Shown here: positions 1 to 8,257 of the stretch, piece by piece
Layout of the letters: each line of letters opens with the position of its first letter
Position numbering within the stretch: position 1 is the stretch's first letter
Assembly: GCF_005938745.2 (NCBI RefSeq)
Contig: NZ_VCBX02000001.1
Coordinates: 6,524,501-6,588,500 of the forward strand
Reading direction: 5' to 3'
DNA length: 64,000 nt
From: Rhodococcus sp. KBS0724
GTDB lineage: Bacteria; Actinomycetota; Actinomycetes; Mycobacteriales; Mycobacteriaceae
The notes under the pieces: generated by a model
Seen by the model: the letters and a program-made list of their open reading frames with translations, nothing else
Databases searched by the model: none
Told to the model about the DNA's origin: nothing
Position numbers and translations under genes: made by a program

Positions 1-2
1 GC

Positions 3-44
3 CTGAAAGTGCTGATCGAACGCGGCGCCGGTGATCTAGGTTGA
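3..44 (+). CDS. Possible 3' end of an upstream gene (partial)
   Basis: An open frame enters from the left edge and ends at a TGA at 42-44 (last residues LKVLIERGAGDLG). The residues look protein-like, but thirteen codons are too few to identify a family. The stop lies inside the first copy of the tandem repeat that follows. It could also be chance read-through of non-coding sequence. Confidence 0.2.
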   Translation: MKVLIERGAGDLG

Positions 45-90
45 TCATCGTTGATCTAGGTTGATCATCGTTGATCTAGGTTGATCATCG
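31..90. repeat. 20-bp tandem repeat, three copies
   Basis: The unit TTGATCTAGGTTGATCATCG occurs three times head to tail; the first copy begins with G instead of T. Each unit consists of two 10-bp halves that share TTGATC, so TGATC recurs every 10 bp, about one helical turn, and TGATCA palindromes recur every 20 bp. The array ends just before the start and ribosome binding site of the small membrane protein gene at 119. It may be a protein-binding array or only a slippage-prone repeat. Confidence 0.9.
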
Positions 91-118
91 TTCGATCTGC
101 TCGAGATGGGGGAAATAC

Positions 119-562
119 GTGTTCGGCTTCTATGTGACGATGCTGTTCGTCAGCGGAATCGTCTTGACCGTTTGGGCGCTGGTGGCCTCCGGACTGCACC
201 CCGGTCGCCGCGTTGTCAACGGTCTCATCGGCACCGCGTTCCTGAGCTACGGCATCTACCTGGCCGTGTTCTTCCACAGCGGCGAGTACACAATCTTCTT
301 CTTGGTCTTCATCGTCCCGTTCATCTTGCTGGCCGACGCGATGCGCACCGTCGACCCCGCAGCGCCGCACTGGGAGCCCTCCCCCGACCTCGACGCCGAC
401 CTCGACGCCGACCTCGTCGATCCCGCCCCGACTCCGGCTCGTACAGCCGCCACCCGCGAACGCATTGCCGCGGCCAAGTCTGCCCAACTCGAGGCCCTTC
501 GCGCCAAGCATGCCGCCAAGAGCGATGAGTTCGACGATCACGCGCCGTCTACGCCTGCCTGA
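119..562 (+). CDS. Small membrane protein of unknown function
   Basis: The 147-aa product has two or three hydrophobic segments in residues 1-75 (one starting VTMLFVSGIVLTVWALVAS, another in TIFFLVFIVPFILLADA). A polar, Asp/Ala/Pro-rich cytoplasmic-looking tail follows, with a short acidic repeat of alternating D and A/L. I chose the GTG at 119 because GGGGGA lies 7 bp upstream; an ATG at 106 is out of frame. I do not recognise the family. The gene points towards dnaB, so the two converge. A weak hairpin (AAACCAT/ATGGTTT, 586-601) lies just after the stop. Confidence 0.6.
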   Translation: MFGFYVTMLFVSGIVLTVWALVASGLHPGRRVVNGLIGTAFLSYGIYLAVFFHSGEYTIFFLVFIVPFILLADAMRTVDPAAPHWEPSPDLDADLDADLVDPAPTPARTAATRERIAAAKSAQLEALRAKHAAKSDEFDDHAPSTPA

Positions 563-944
563 CGAGAGGCATAGCGGCGGCAACGAAACCATCAATGGTT
601 TTGCTCCGCCAATATCTTCCCCGCCACCTCGACCTGCGCGTCTTCAGCCAAGCCGGCCTCGATGTACTCCGAACCCCAGCAGCCAGCCCGCTCCAACCGT
701 GCAGCCGGACATCAAGACACACCGCATACCGCACGCAACCTGTCCGCCTGGGACTGTTCTTCTCCCTGCTTCTCCATACTGGCCGCCCACTGTGGAAGGG
801 AGTCGGGTCAAGGGTGGGTGTATGCCCCTCGAACTGCCGTGCGGTCCGACGCACATACTTTGACGAAGTTCGGCGACTCGCCCGAGACCCGTCTAAGTAG
901 CGGGGCGTGTCTCGCTAATCTGCGCTGCATCTCGACAACAAGCT
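563..944. other. Intergenic stretch between converging genes
   Basis: This stretch of about 380 bp lies between the membrane protein gene and the dnaB stop. The only structure I see is the hairpin at 586-601, a possible weak terminator for the upstream gene. Open frames on both strands are short, overlap each other and lack a convincing ribosome binding site, so I call no gene here. Confidence 0.5.
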
Positions 945-3182
945 CTAGCCGCGCGCCATATCCACGAACTTGGACAGGTGAAGTTGGTGCGCCACAGTGA
1001 TTGTCGCGGTCGGACCGTTACGGTGCTTACCCAGAATCAGGTCGGCTTCACCACCACGAGGATCATCACGCTCAGTCGCATCGGGACGGTACAGCAGAAT
1101 CACCATGTCGGCGTCCTGCTCGAGTGAACCGGACTCGCGAAGGTCGGCGACCTGAGGACGCTTGTCGGTTCGCTGCTCAGGACCACGGTTGAGCTGGCAG
1201 ATTGCGACAACCGGAACTTCGAGCTCCTTCGCCAAAAGCTTTAGGCTACGGGAGAATTCGGAGACTTCCTGCTGACGGGACTCGACCTTTTTACCCGAGC
1301 TCATCAGCTGCAGGTAGTCGATGACAATCAGGCGAATATCGTGTTTCTGCTTGAGCCGCCGCGCTTTTGCGCGAATTTCCATCATCGTGAGGTTGGGGGA
1401 GTCGTCAATGAAGAGCGGCGCTTCACTGATCTCACTCATACGACGCGCGAGCTTGGTCCAGTCGTCGTCTGTCATCTTGCCGGAGCGCATGTCACCGAGC
1501 TTGATCTTTGCCTCTGCGGAAAGCAGACGCATCACGATCTCGGTTTTGCTCATTTCCAGGGAGAACATGACGCTGGCCATGCCGTGAGTGATGGAGCAGG
1601 AACGCAGGAAATCCATTCCGAGCGTGGAGTTATGCGTCGGCACCATCGAATGACCGGCCAAGTACATGTGGTCGCGGTTGTCGACCTCCACGCAGCGAAC
1701 CGGAACGCTGGCAACCGGACGAACATCGACAATGAAGCGTGATCCATGATCACTCGCACGAAGTTCCTTGTGCAACAAAATCTTTTGTGAGACTCGGAAC
1801 ACATCAACGTTTGCCGTCAGCGACAGAGCGGATTCGCTTGCAACGCCTACTCCGAAGCCGAGGCCCACGGCCAACTCTGCGACATCGCCCAACAAACCCT
1901 GATGACCAAGTGCCAACTCAATCGCACCATCGTCGCCGACAACACCGGCAACGTCGAGAAGGCCGGCTAGGAGATCGCGTCGCTGCCCAATGTCGCCACG
2001 GAGATAACCGGCTGGAATGCGCTTGTCTTCCAAAGAATCCGGCGCGAAACCCTCACCTTCGATGAACATGGCGATCTCGGGATCAATCGAATCAAGGGCG
2101 CCGCCAGTACCCAACCAGGCGCCAAGTGAGTAAGCGGGAATCAATAGGTCTTGCGCCGCGAGATCCAAGGCGGCAGCATTGACAACTCGATGCCCGGACT
2201 GCACATCGGCGTAGATGTCCGCAGTAGTGCGAACCGCCGCAGTGGAACTTTCCGTCAACCACTGATGCTGCTCGTCGGCAACCAACACAGTTCCGTCGGA
2301 GAACTCGACCTCATAGCAAGGGCGGTCGACCATCACGTCGGTTGCGGCAACAACCCGCGTCGGCTTCCCGTGGTTGTCGATCAACAAATCACCGACAGCA
2401 ACGTTGCCCATGGTGGTCCAGCCGCTTGGCGTCGCGAGGGGAGTGTCGAGGGCAAGCGCCTTACCCACACCGGGACGGGCCGCGACGATGATCATCTGAC
2501 CGGCGTGAAGACCGTTGGTGATTTCGTCGAGATCCTTGAACCCGGTGGGTACACCGAGGGAGATGCCGCCGCGGCTGGCGATGGAGTCGATTTCATCCAT
2601 CGTGGGCTGGAGGAGTTCGGTGAGGGGCACGAAGTCCTCGGTGGTACGACGCTCGGTGACCTCGAAGATTTCGGCCTGCGCGCGGTCGACAACCTCGGCG
2701 ACATCTTGGCCGTCGGTGCCGGCGTAGCCGTATTGAACGATGCGGGTGCCGGCGTCGACGAGGCGTCGCAGCACTGATTTCTCGGCCACGATCTCGGCGT
2801 AGTAGGCGGCATTGGCAGCGGTGGGCACTGTCTGGGTGAGAGTCACCAGATAGGAGGCGCCACCGATTTTGCGGAGCTCGCCCCGACGGTCCAGTTCAGC
2901 AGAGACTGTCACCGGGTCGGCAGGCTCACCGCGGCTGTAGAGGTCCAGGATCACGTCGTAGACGGACTGATGGGCGGGCCGGTAGAAGTCGCCTGGCCGC
3001 AGGACTTCGAGGACGTCAGCGATGGCGTCCTTGCTCAGAAGCATGCCGCCGAGGACGGACTGCTCCGCAACCATGTCCTGGGGTGGTTGGCGGCCGAATT
3101 CCTGATCGGGCTCGGACTCGGGAGGCCCCGGGTAGTCCTGTCCGGAGTAGTCGGAAGGTCCTCGATCATCCACAACAGCCAT
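945..3182 (-). CDS. dnaB: Replicative DNA helicase DnaB, intein-containing precursor
   Basis: The product is the hexameric helicase that unwinds DNA ahead of the replication fork. The precursor is 745 aa, and removing a 277-aa intein leaves 468 aa, normal for DnaB. Residues about 35-140 form the N-terminal DnaB domain. The RecA-like ATPase core is split by the intein exactly in the Walker A loop: GVGK at 238-241 precedes the intein and ST follows it at 519-520. Downstream motifs include VIDYLQL (Walker B) and a Gln-Leu-Asn-Arg segment. I placed the start at the ATG at 3182 (MAVVDD); upstream in-frame codons give 29 residues unlike DnaB. The gene follows rplI on the same strand after about 500 bp, the same order as in mycobacteria. 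Confidence 0.97.
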   Translation of the reverse strand: MAVVDDRGPSDYSGQDYPGPPESEPDQEFGRQPPQDMVAEQSVLGGMLLSKDAIADVLEVLRPGDFYRPAHQSVYDVILDLYSRGEPADPVTVSAELDRRGELRKIGGASYLVTLTQTVPTAANAAYYAEIVAEKSVLRRLVDAGTRIVQYGYAGTDGQDVAEVVDRAQAEIFEVTERRTTEDFVPLTELLQPTMDEIDSIASRGGISLGVPTGFKDLDEITNGLHAGQMIIVAARPGVGKALALDTPLATPSGWTTMGNVAVGDLLIDNHGKPTRVVAATDVMVDRPCYEVEFSDGTVLVADEQHQWLTESSTAAVRTTADIYADVQSGHRVVNAAALDLAAQDLLIPAYSLGAWLGTGGALDSIDPEIAMFIEGEGFAPDSLEDKRIPAGYLRGDIGQRRDLLAGLLDVAGVVGDDGAIELALGHQGLLGDVAELAVGLGFGVGVASESALSLTANVDVFRVSQKILLHKELRASDHGSRFIVDVRPVASVPVRCVEVDNRDHMYLAGHSMVPTHNSTLGMDFLRSCSITHGMASVMFSLEMSKTEIVMRLLSAEAKIKLGDMRSGKMTDDDWTKLARRMSEISEAPLFIDDSPNLTMMEIRAKARRLKQKHDIRLIVIDYLQLMSSGKKVESRQQEVSEFSRSLKLLAKELEVPVVAICQLNRGPEQRTDKRPQVADLRESGSLEQDADMVILLYRPDATERDDPRGGEADLILGKHRNGPTATITVAHQLHLSKFVDMARG
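1629..2459 (-). other. Class 3 intein in DnaB with degenerate LAGLIDADG endonuclease
   Basis: The intein spans precursor residues 242-518 (277 aa). It begins with Ala rather than Cys or Ser and ends His-Asn, followed by host Ser+1. The class 3 signature is complete: Trp67 in block B (QHQWLT), Cys256 in block F (VRCVEVDN) and Thr275 in block G (VPTHN). Class 3 inteins use the block F Cys as first nucleophile in place of residue 1. Two LAGLIDADG-like motifs remain, but both catalytic acidic positions are changed: WLGTG at 114-119 (normally WLGDG) and LLDVAG near 167-172 (normally LLDADG). The endonuclease is therefore predicted to be inactive while splicing is retained. Confidence 0.9.
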
Positions 3183-3346
3183 CAGAGAGACCTTCCCGTA
3201 AAACACTCGACGACACTGCGAGAAAAACGCAGGGCCCTCACCATTTGTACCTGCCCGCACCGACATCACGCTGGTAGAAAATCACCGGTCGGTAGATAGA
3301 CGCCGAGACGACGTTAGGGACTTGCCGGCCCACAAACAAACGGCCC

Positions 3347-3591
3347 TGTGGATGAATCTGTGGAGTAATTGTGGAAACTCCTGAAAAACTGTGTGCACCA
3401 TCTGGGGATAACCTGGGGACAACTTTGGGTGTTTCCCGTAAAACGCCAGATAGAGGGGCATGTGAAATTTCACATACCTGTTGATGAAAAAACTTTCTCC
3501 ACAGTCGGCGCGTCGGCGTGTCGGGCGTGTTGCGCAGCCTGAATCATCACGGTTCAGCACGTTGAACATCACACTGTGACAGTTATCCCCA
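3347..3591. promoter_or_regulatory. Cluster of DnaA-box-like 9-mers upstream of dnaB
   Basis: Within 250 bp there are at least six sequences close to the DnaA box TTATCCACA or its complement: TGTGGATGA (3347), TGTGGAGTA (3359), TGTGGAAAC (3370), TGGGGATAA (3403), TGGGGACAA (3414) and TTATCCCCA (3583); CTCCACA ends at 3503. None is a perfect consensus, and several carry CCCC in place of CCAC. A 12-bp direct repeat TTCCCGTAAAAC occurs at 3193 and 3433. The stretch is AT-rich for this genome and holds no convincing gene. DnaA-dependent control of dnaB is an inference. Confidence 0.4.
3460..3475. promoter_or_regulatory. Perfect 16-bp palindrome upstream of dnaB
   Basis: ATGTGAAATTTCACAT is a perfect palindrome between rplI and dnaB. 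It resembles a CRP/GlxR half-site pair (TGTGA/TCACA), but with a 4-bp rather than 6-bp spacer, so a different dimeric regulator may bind. It sits inside the cluster of DnaA-box-like sequences. Confidence 0.5.
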
Positions 3592-3628
3592 ACCCCGGAT
3601 CGGGTCGTAGCGAGCACAATCCGCGTGC

Positions 3629-3670
3629 GAAAAAGAGTCGAGCCCCGCACACCGAAGTGTGCGGGGCTCG
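3629..3670 (-). terminator. Rho-independent terminator after rplI
   Basis: A perfect 14-bp stem (CGAGCCCCGCACAC, 3639-3652, with its complement at 3657-3670) closes a CGAA loop. On the minus strand the stem is followed within four bases by a run of five T. It lies 17 bp beyond the rplI stop and separates the ribosomal operon from dnaB. Confidence 0.9.
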
Positions 3671-3687
3671 CCCGAAGAACGAATCGA

Positions 3688-4143
3688 CTATGCGCCGACG
3701 ACGTTCAGGTTGAACTTGGCAACGACATCGGGATGCAGGTTCACGGACACGGCATGCTTGCCCGTGTTCTTGATGTGAGCCTTCGGCAACGCGATGGTGC
3801 GCTTGTCGAGAACCGGTCCACCGGCAGCCTTGATCGCAGCAGCGACGTCAGCAGCGGTAACGGAACCGAAGAGCTTGCCCGAACCACCGGCGGTCTTGAC
3901 CGACAGCGTTACGGACTCGAGTCCCTCGATAGCGGCCTTGAGCTCCTTGGCGTGGTCCAGGCCGCGCACTGCGCGCAGTTCCTGTGCACGACGGATTCCT
4001 TCGACCTGCTTCTCGGCGCCACGAGTAGCGACGATTGCCAGCCGGCGGGGGAGCAGGTAGTTACGGCCGTAGCCGTCCTTGACCTCGACGGTGTCGCCAG
4101 GCGCACCGAGGTTGTCCACGTCAGCGGTGAGGATGAGCTTCAT
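3688..4143 (-). CDS. rplI: Large ribosomal subunit protein bL9
   Basis: This 151-aa protein binds 23S rRNA near the L1 stalk. The N-terminal domain, [17 protein letters not shown], followed by a [10 protein letters not shown] segment, is diagnostic of bL9. A long charged helix and the C-terminal domain end the protein at the usual bacterial length. It is the last gene of the rpsF-ssb-rpsR-rplI operon, 18 bp after rpsR, and is followed by a strong terminator. Confidence 0.98.
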   Translation of the reverse strand: MKLILTADVDNLGAPGDTVEVKDGYGRNYLLPRRLAIVATRGAEKQVEGIRRAQELRAVRGLDHAKELKAAIEGLESVTLSVKTAGGSGKLFGSVTAADVAAAIKAAGGPVLDKRTIALPKAHIKNTGKHAVSVNLHPDVVAKFNLNVVGA

Positions 4144-4161
4144 GTTCTTTCCTCCCTTTCC

Positions 4162-4404
4162 TTAGCGAGCCACGGTGGCGTAAGGCAGCAGTGCTACCTC
4201 ACGTGAGTTCTTGACGGCAATGGCAACGTCGCGCTGATGCTGGACGCAATTGCCGGTGACACGACGAGCACGGATCTTTCCGCGGTCGCTGACGTACTTA
4301 CGCAGCAACGTCGTGTCCTTGTAGTTGATCTGCGTGTTCTTCTCTTTGCAGAAGGTGCAGACCTTCTTCTTCATAACCTTGTCGCGCAAGGGCGGCTTCG
4401 GCAT
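4162..4404 (-). CDS. rpsR: Small ribosomal subunit protein bS18
   Basis: This 80-aa protein pairs with bS6 on the platform of the 30S subunit. The basic sequence with a central KYVSDRGKI segment is typical of bS18. A CxxC pair (VCTFC, residues 16-19) and a further Cys in the GNCVQHQ segment indicate the zinc-type (C+) paralogue used under zinc-replete conditions; actinobacteria often keep a second, Cys-free copy elsewhere. It lies between ssb and rplI in the same operon. Confidence 0.97.
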   Translation of the reverse strand: MPKPPLRDKVMKKKVCTFCKEKNTQINYKDTTLLRKYVSDRGKIRARRVTGNCVQHQRDVAIAVKNSREVALLPYATVAR

Positions 4405-4443
4405 GTCTTTGCTCTTTTCTGGATGTCCCTGATCAGGTACGGA

Positions 4444-4968
4444 TCAGAAAGGCGGTTCGTCGTTGCCGCCGCCACCGAAGGAGCCCGAAGCCGGAGGGGC
4501 ACTGCCCCACGGATCGTCTCCACCGGAAGGTGCAGCGCTCGGACGTCCGCCGCCCGATCCGCCGGAGGAACCTCCGAAGTTGCCGCCGCCACCGCCGCCA
4601 CCACGGTTGGCCTTGTTGACCTTTGCCGTGGCGTACTTCAGTGAAGGACCGATTTCATCAACTTCGAGCTCGACGACAGTTCGCTTTTCGCCCTCACGAG
4701 TTTCGTACGAACGCTGCTTGAGCCGGCCACTCACGATTACTCGCGAGCCACGGGTCAAGCTCTCCGCGACGTTCTCGGCTGCTTCGCGCCAGATGTTGCA
4801 ACGCATGAACAGCGCATCGCCGTCTTTCCATTCATTGGAATTACGGTCGAAGGTGCGGGGTGTGGAAGCAACCGTGAAGTTTGCTACCGCAGCACCCGCC
4901 GGGGTGAAACGAAGCTCAGGATCAGCCGTCAGGTTTCCGATGACGGTGATGATGGTGTCGCCAGCCAT
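4444..4968 (-). CDS. ssb: Single-stranded DNA-binding protein
   Basis: The 174-aa protein coats single-stranded DNA in replication and repair. The OB fold covers residues 1-110, starting with [21 protein letters not shown] Gly/Ser-rich flexible linker follows, with a run of seven glycines. The protein ends in the acidic DEPPF tail, the docking site for SSB partner proteins. It lies between rpsF and rpsR, the standard bacterial arrangement. The GTG/ATG region has a GGAGGAACCAC leader just upstream. Confidence 0.98.
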   Translation of the reverse strand: MAGDTIITVIGNLTADPELRFTPAGAAVANFTVASTPRTFDRNSNEWKDGDALFMRCNIWREAAENVAESLTRGSRVIVSGRLKQRSYETREGEKRTVVELEVDEIGPSLKYATAKVNKANRGGGGGGGNFGGSSGGSGGGRPSAAPSGGDDPWGSAPPASGSFGGGGNDEPPF

Positions 4969-5033
4969 GTGGTTCCTCCTGCTTTTGATGTAAGTCTGTT
5001 GGGTGCGAGGTTAGAGTTCGCTACCGACAGAAA

Positions 5034-5321
5034 TCACTTGTTGTGGCGCAGAACCTTCGTGCGCAGAACCGACTCGTTCAGACCGAGCTGACGATCGAGC
5101 TCAGCAACGGTGGCGGGAGTGGCGTTGATGTCGATCACCGCGTAGATACCTTCAGCATGCTTCAGGATCTCGTAGGCGAGACGACGCTTACCCCAGACAT
5201 CGACCTTGTCGATCGTGCCGCCGTGCTGGCGCACAACATTGAGGAACGTATCCAGCGAAGGAGCGACAGTGCGCTCGTCCAGGCTGGGGTCAAGGATGAC
5301 CATCAATTCGTAATGACGCAT
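5034..5321 (-). CDS. rpsF: Small ribosomal subunit protein bS6
   Basis: The 95-aa protein opens with [19 protein letters not shown], the conserved bS6 start, and keeps the [10 protein letters not shown] segment. It is the first gene of the minus-strand ribosomal operon. A GGAGGTGATGAGG leader precedes the ATG. About 200 bp separate it from the divergent GT87 gene at 5523, so the operon promoter must lie in that gap; I could not fix the -35 and -10 boxes by eye. Confidence 0.98.
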
Positions 5322-5522
5322 AAGACCTCATCACCTCCTGTGGACTAAGTGAAAACGGCCACGGACTATCCGTGGCAGGAGGGTCGTTGCGTCAGCAACC
5401 CTCGTAGGTTACACGAGGTGCCCCTGACCAGCGAAATCGCGTCGTCGATCACAGGAAACGCCCAGAACGTACACGGACGCTCAACGAACCGCCTTTCGGC
5501 ACCAGCCCATAGGGTGGGACTC

Positions 5523-6860
5523 ATGCGAACGGACCGAAAAACCTCGGCGTCGATCCTGACGCTTGTCGTCGGTCTCTGCGGGCTGGCCATGACCCTGGGC
5601 TACTTCAACAAGGCACGATGCGCCGGCGCGCCCTTCGCGCCGGACGGCCGAAGCCTCGCCTTCGACGTCGACAAGAACCTCCGTGTTTGTTACTCCGACA
5701 TCCAGCTTCTGTGGCTCGGACGCGGCATCGACCAACACCTCTTTCCGTTTGTCACCGGCGGCATCACGCCGGAAGGCATCCTCTACGGCGGAACCGTCGA
5801 GTACCCGGTGCTCAGCGGAATCCTGATGTGGCTGGGCGGAATCGGATCAAACAACGACGCGGAGTTCCTGCTGCATTCCGCGTTGATCCTGGCCCCGTTC
5901 GGGTTGCTGACGGCCTGGATGTTGGGCCGGATGAGCGGCGCGTACGCGTTGATCTGGTCGGCCACCCCGCCGCTGGTGTTGTACGCGTTCCACAACTGGG
6001 AACTGCCCGTCGTCGCAACCAGCGTCGGCGCGATCTTCGTGATGACGTTCGAGCGCATACCTTTTCGGACGCGGGCGATACTGGCGTCGATCATTCTGGC
6101 TATCGGTTTCTGCCTGAAGTTGTATCCGGGGATCTTTGTACTTCCGCTCATCGCGTATGTCCTCACGCGTGGCCGAGACGGCAAGAAGTACGACGTCCGC
6201 GGCGCGCTGATGACGGCCGGTGCTGCGGTGGCGACCGTGGTTCTCGTGAACCTGCCGTTTGCCCTCATCTCGTACGACGGCTGGCGTGCGTCCTTCAGTT
6301 TCCAGGAGAAGCGCAGCGCCGACATCACCACCAACTCGCTGTGGTTCTGGGGTCTGCGACCGTTCTACGGCTTCGGTGTACGCGACATCAACGCGGACTA
6401 CGACGCGTTGGTGGGCATCCTGTCCCCGCTGATGATCCTGTTGTCGTTCGGGTTGGCGATGTACGTGGGTTGGCGACGCTTTGTGCGCGACGGCTATTTC
6501 CCGTGGATCGCAGTGAGCGCGGCAATGTTGTGCGGATTCATCTTGCTGCACAAGGTGAATTCTCCGCAGTACACGCTGTGGCTGCTGCCGTTCCTGGTTC
6601 TGTTCCAGATCCGTTGGTTCTGGATCGCCGCGTATCTCGTGGCGGATGCGGCATTGGGAATCGGCATCTTCCGCTACTTCTACCAACTCGACATGAACCT
6701 CGATCCGAGCAAGTACGAAGCCGTCGTACAGGCCAGTGTGTGGGGTCATGTGGTGTTGCTGATCGTGTTCTTCTTCCTGTTCCTGCGGGTACCGCTGCGC
6801 TATCCGCTCGCGGGGACGGCCGTCGAGAAAACCCCACCGATACCGGAGCTCACCAGATGA
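5523..6860 (+). CDS. GT87-family polytopic membrane glycosyltransferase-like protein
   Basis: The 445-aa protein has about ten hydrophobic segments. Its sequence traits recur in the paralogue at 12604: an early Cys-rich loop, a VEYPVLSG motif near residue 95, FHNWE in the middle and a late HKVNSPQYTLWL motif. These are features of the GT87 (DUF2029) polyprenol-phosphate-mannose-dependent transferases, membrane enzymes of actinobacterial envelope glycan assembly. The ATG at 5523 is preceded by AGGGTGGG; an upstream in-frame extension to 5349 is hydrophilic and unconserved-looking. Acceptor and sugar are unknown. The downstream acetyltransferase overlaps it by ATGA. Confidence 0.8.
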   Translation: MRTDRKTSASILTLVVGLCGLAMTLGYFNKARCAGAPFAPDGRSLAFDVDKNLRVCYSDIQLLWLGRGIDQHLFPFVTGGITPEGILYGGTVEYPVLSGILMWLGGIGSNNDAEFLLHSALILAPFGLLTAWMLGRMSGAYALIWSATPPLVLYAFHNWELPVVATSVGAIFVMTFERIPFRTRAILASIILAIGFCLKLYPGIFVLPLIAYVLTRGRDGKKYDVRGALMTAGAAVATVVLVNLPFALISYDGWRASFSFQEKRSADITTNSLWFWGLRPFYGFGVRDINADYDALVGILSPLMILLSFGLAMYVGWRRFVRDGYFPWIAVSAAMLCGFILLHKVNSPQYTLWLLPFLVLFQIRWFWIAAYLVADAALGIGIFRYFYQLDMNLDPSKYEAVVQASVWGHVVLLIVFFFLFLRVPLRYPLAGTAVEKTPPIPELTR

Positions 6861-7441
6861 CCGAAAACTGGTTCCGATCACCGATATTGACCGGCACGCA
6901 TGTCCGGCTCGAACCATTGGTCCGTGAGCACGCCGACGCCCTGATCGCCGCGTCGGACGATCCGAGCATCTTCCGCTGGACGGCCGCGCCGATCAACACT
7001 CACGCAGAGGCACTCGCATACATCGACGCGGCCGAGTCGAATCCGGATCGGGTTGCGTTCGCCCAGATCGACACGGTCACCGGCGCCGTGGTGGGTAGTA
7101 CGTCGCTGTATCAAATCGACCCGACGCATCGGAGCCTTGCGATCGGTTACACGTGGCTGTCGAAGTCCGCTCAGGGAACTCGAATCAATCCGGAGGCAAA
7201 ACTTCTCCTGCTGCGGCGGGCTTTCGACGATCTCGACGTCGTCCGCGTCGAATGGCACACCGACGAGTTCAACGAACAATCCCGGGCCGCAATCGCCAAA
7301 CTGGGTGCGCAGTACGAGGGCCTGCTCCGTAAGCACCGCCAGCGCGCAGACGGTAGTTGGCGCACCACCGCTCTTTTTGCCATGACGGACGAAGACTGGC
7401 CGGCAATCGAACCGCAGTTGGAGCGACGCGTCGGCAGCTAA
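6857..7441 (+). CDS. GNAT-family N-acetyltransferase (RimJ/RimL-like)
   Basis: The 194-aa protein starts at an ATG that overlaps the stop of the GT87 gene (ATGA), so the two are translationally coupled. The opening pattern, a bulky residue pair, then GTHVRLEPLVREHADAL, is typical of RimJ/RimL-type acetyltransferases. Later segments IGYTWLSKSAQGTRIN and NEQSRAAIAKLGA correspond to the acetyl-CoA-binding and C-terminal strands. The family acetylates protein N-termini or small amines; the substrate is not evident. Coupling to an envelope glycosyltransferase could mean acetylation of a glycan precursor, but that is a guess. Confidence 0.85.
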   Translation: MTENWFRSPILTGTHVRLEPLVREHADALIAASDDPSIFRWTAAPINTHAEALAYIDAAESNPDRVAFAQIDTVTGAVVGSTSLYQIDPTHRSLAIGYTWLSKSAQGTRINPEAKLLLLRRAFDDLDVVRVEWHTDEFNEQSRAAIAKLGAQYEGLLRKHRQRADGSWRTTALFAMTDEDWPAIEPQLERRVGS

Positions 7442-7488
7442 CCAACCGCCTGCGCGGTTTGCCTGACTTCGTACCGCAAAATCAGTGC

Positions 7489-8250
7489 ATGAGCGAACCG
7501 GGCCCGTACGGATATCAGCAGCAGTACCCGCAACAGAACTGGCAACAACCGCGGCCGACCAACGTCTTGGCGGTCCTGGCGCTGGTGTTCGCGTTTCTCT
7601 TTGCTCCGCTGGGAATCGTGTTCGGCCACATCGCGCGCAGTCAGATCAAACGAACCGGCGAGCAGGGCGACGGGTTGGCGCTCGCCGGCCTGATCCTCGG
7701 ATACATCTTCACCGCGATCGGCATACTCTTCTTCATCGCGTGGATCGCCTTCTGGGGACTGTTCGCGACCGCGGTCAGCGAAGCCGCCGACGACGTCCGC
7801 TCCAACACGTACAGCTACACGACACCGCAGTCGTACGCGGCAACCCCGGCGCCCCGCATCACCACGACTACCAGGGCGCCGCAGACCACCACGGCGCCCC
7901 GCGTCACCACCACGGTGTCCGGCCCGCTTCCCACCGTCACCGGGACGGACCGGCAAGGATTCGTCTCGAACGGGCCCCGCTGCAATGCGTCCAACCCGGC
8001 CGTTGCTGTTGCGATCACCACCGCTTCACGAATCGTCGTGTGCGAAACCGGTGTCGGCCGCTACTACTACAAGGGCGAGAGGCTCAGCGACGGAGCAGCA
8101 ATCGAGATCGACGATCCGATTCGCACCCGAGAAGGCTTTGCCGCCCGCAACGGCGATGTCACGTACCAACTCAGCCCCAGCGGATTGGTGATCCTGGACG
8201 GTGGAAGCGAACTGGACAGCGAGCCGGCCCTCGAGGTGTGGTTGAACTGA
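7489..8250 (+). CDS. DUF4190-type membrane protein with extracytoplasmic domain
   Basis: The 253-aa protein starts with a Pro/Gln/Tyr-rich cytoplasmic stretch (residues 1-24). Two transmembrane helices (about 25-47 and 60-88) separated by GHIARSQIKRTGEQGDGLAL follow; this arrangement is the DUF4190 signature. A Thr/Pro-rich linker with TTT repeats (about 115-150) leads to a small C-terminal domain of about 90 residues with two Cys (PRCNAS and VVCETG) that could form a disulfide outside the cell. The ATG is preceded by no strong ribosome binding site. It converges on the large WD40 gene with 7 bp between stops. Function unknown. Confidence 0.7.
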   Translation: MSEPGPYGYQQQYPQQNWQQPRPTNVLAVLALVFAFLFAPLGIVFGHIARSQIKRTGEQGDGLALAGLILGYIFTAIGILFFIAWIAFWGLFATAVSEAADDVRSNTYSYTTPQSYAATPAPRITTTTRAPQTTTAPRVTTTVSGPLPTVTGTDRQGFVSNGPRCNASNPAVAVAITTASRIVVCETGVGRYYYKGERLSDGAAIEIDDPIRTREGFAARNGDVTYQLSPSGLVILDGGSELDSEPALEVWLN

Positions 8251-8257
8251 GCAGCCT

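Noticed and set aside
3282..3650. A 122-codon frame between rplI and dnaB
   Set aside because: It has no ribosome binding site or domain, runs into the terminator stem, and the region looks regulatory.
5618..6856. An upstream extension of the acetyltransferase frame within the GT87 gene
   Set aside because: It is Arg/Pro-rich out-of-frame sequence; the acetyltransferase proper starts at the ATGA overlap at 6857.
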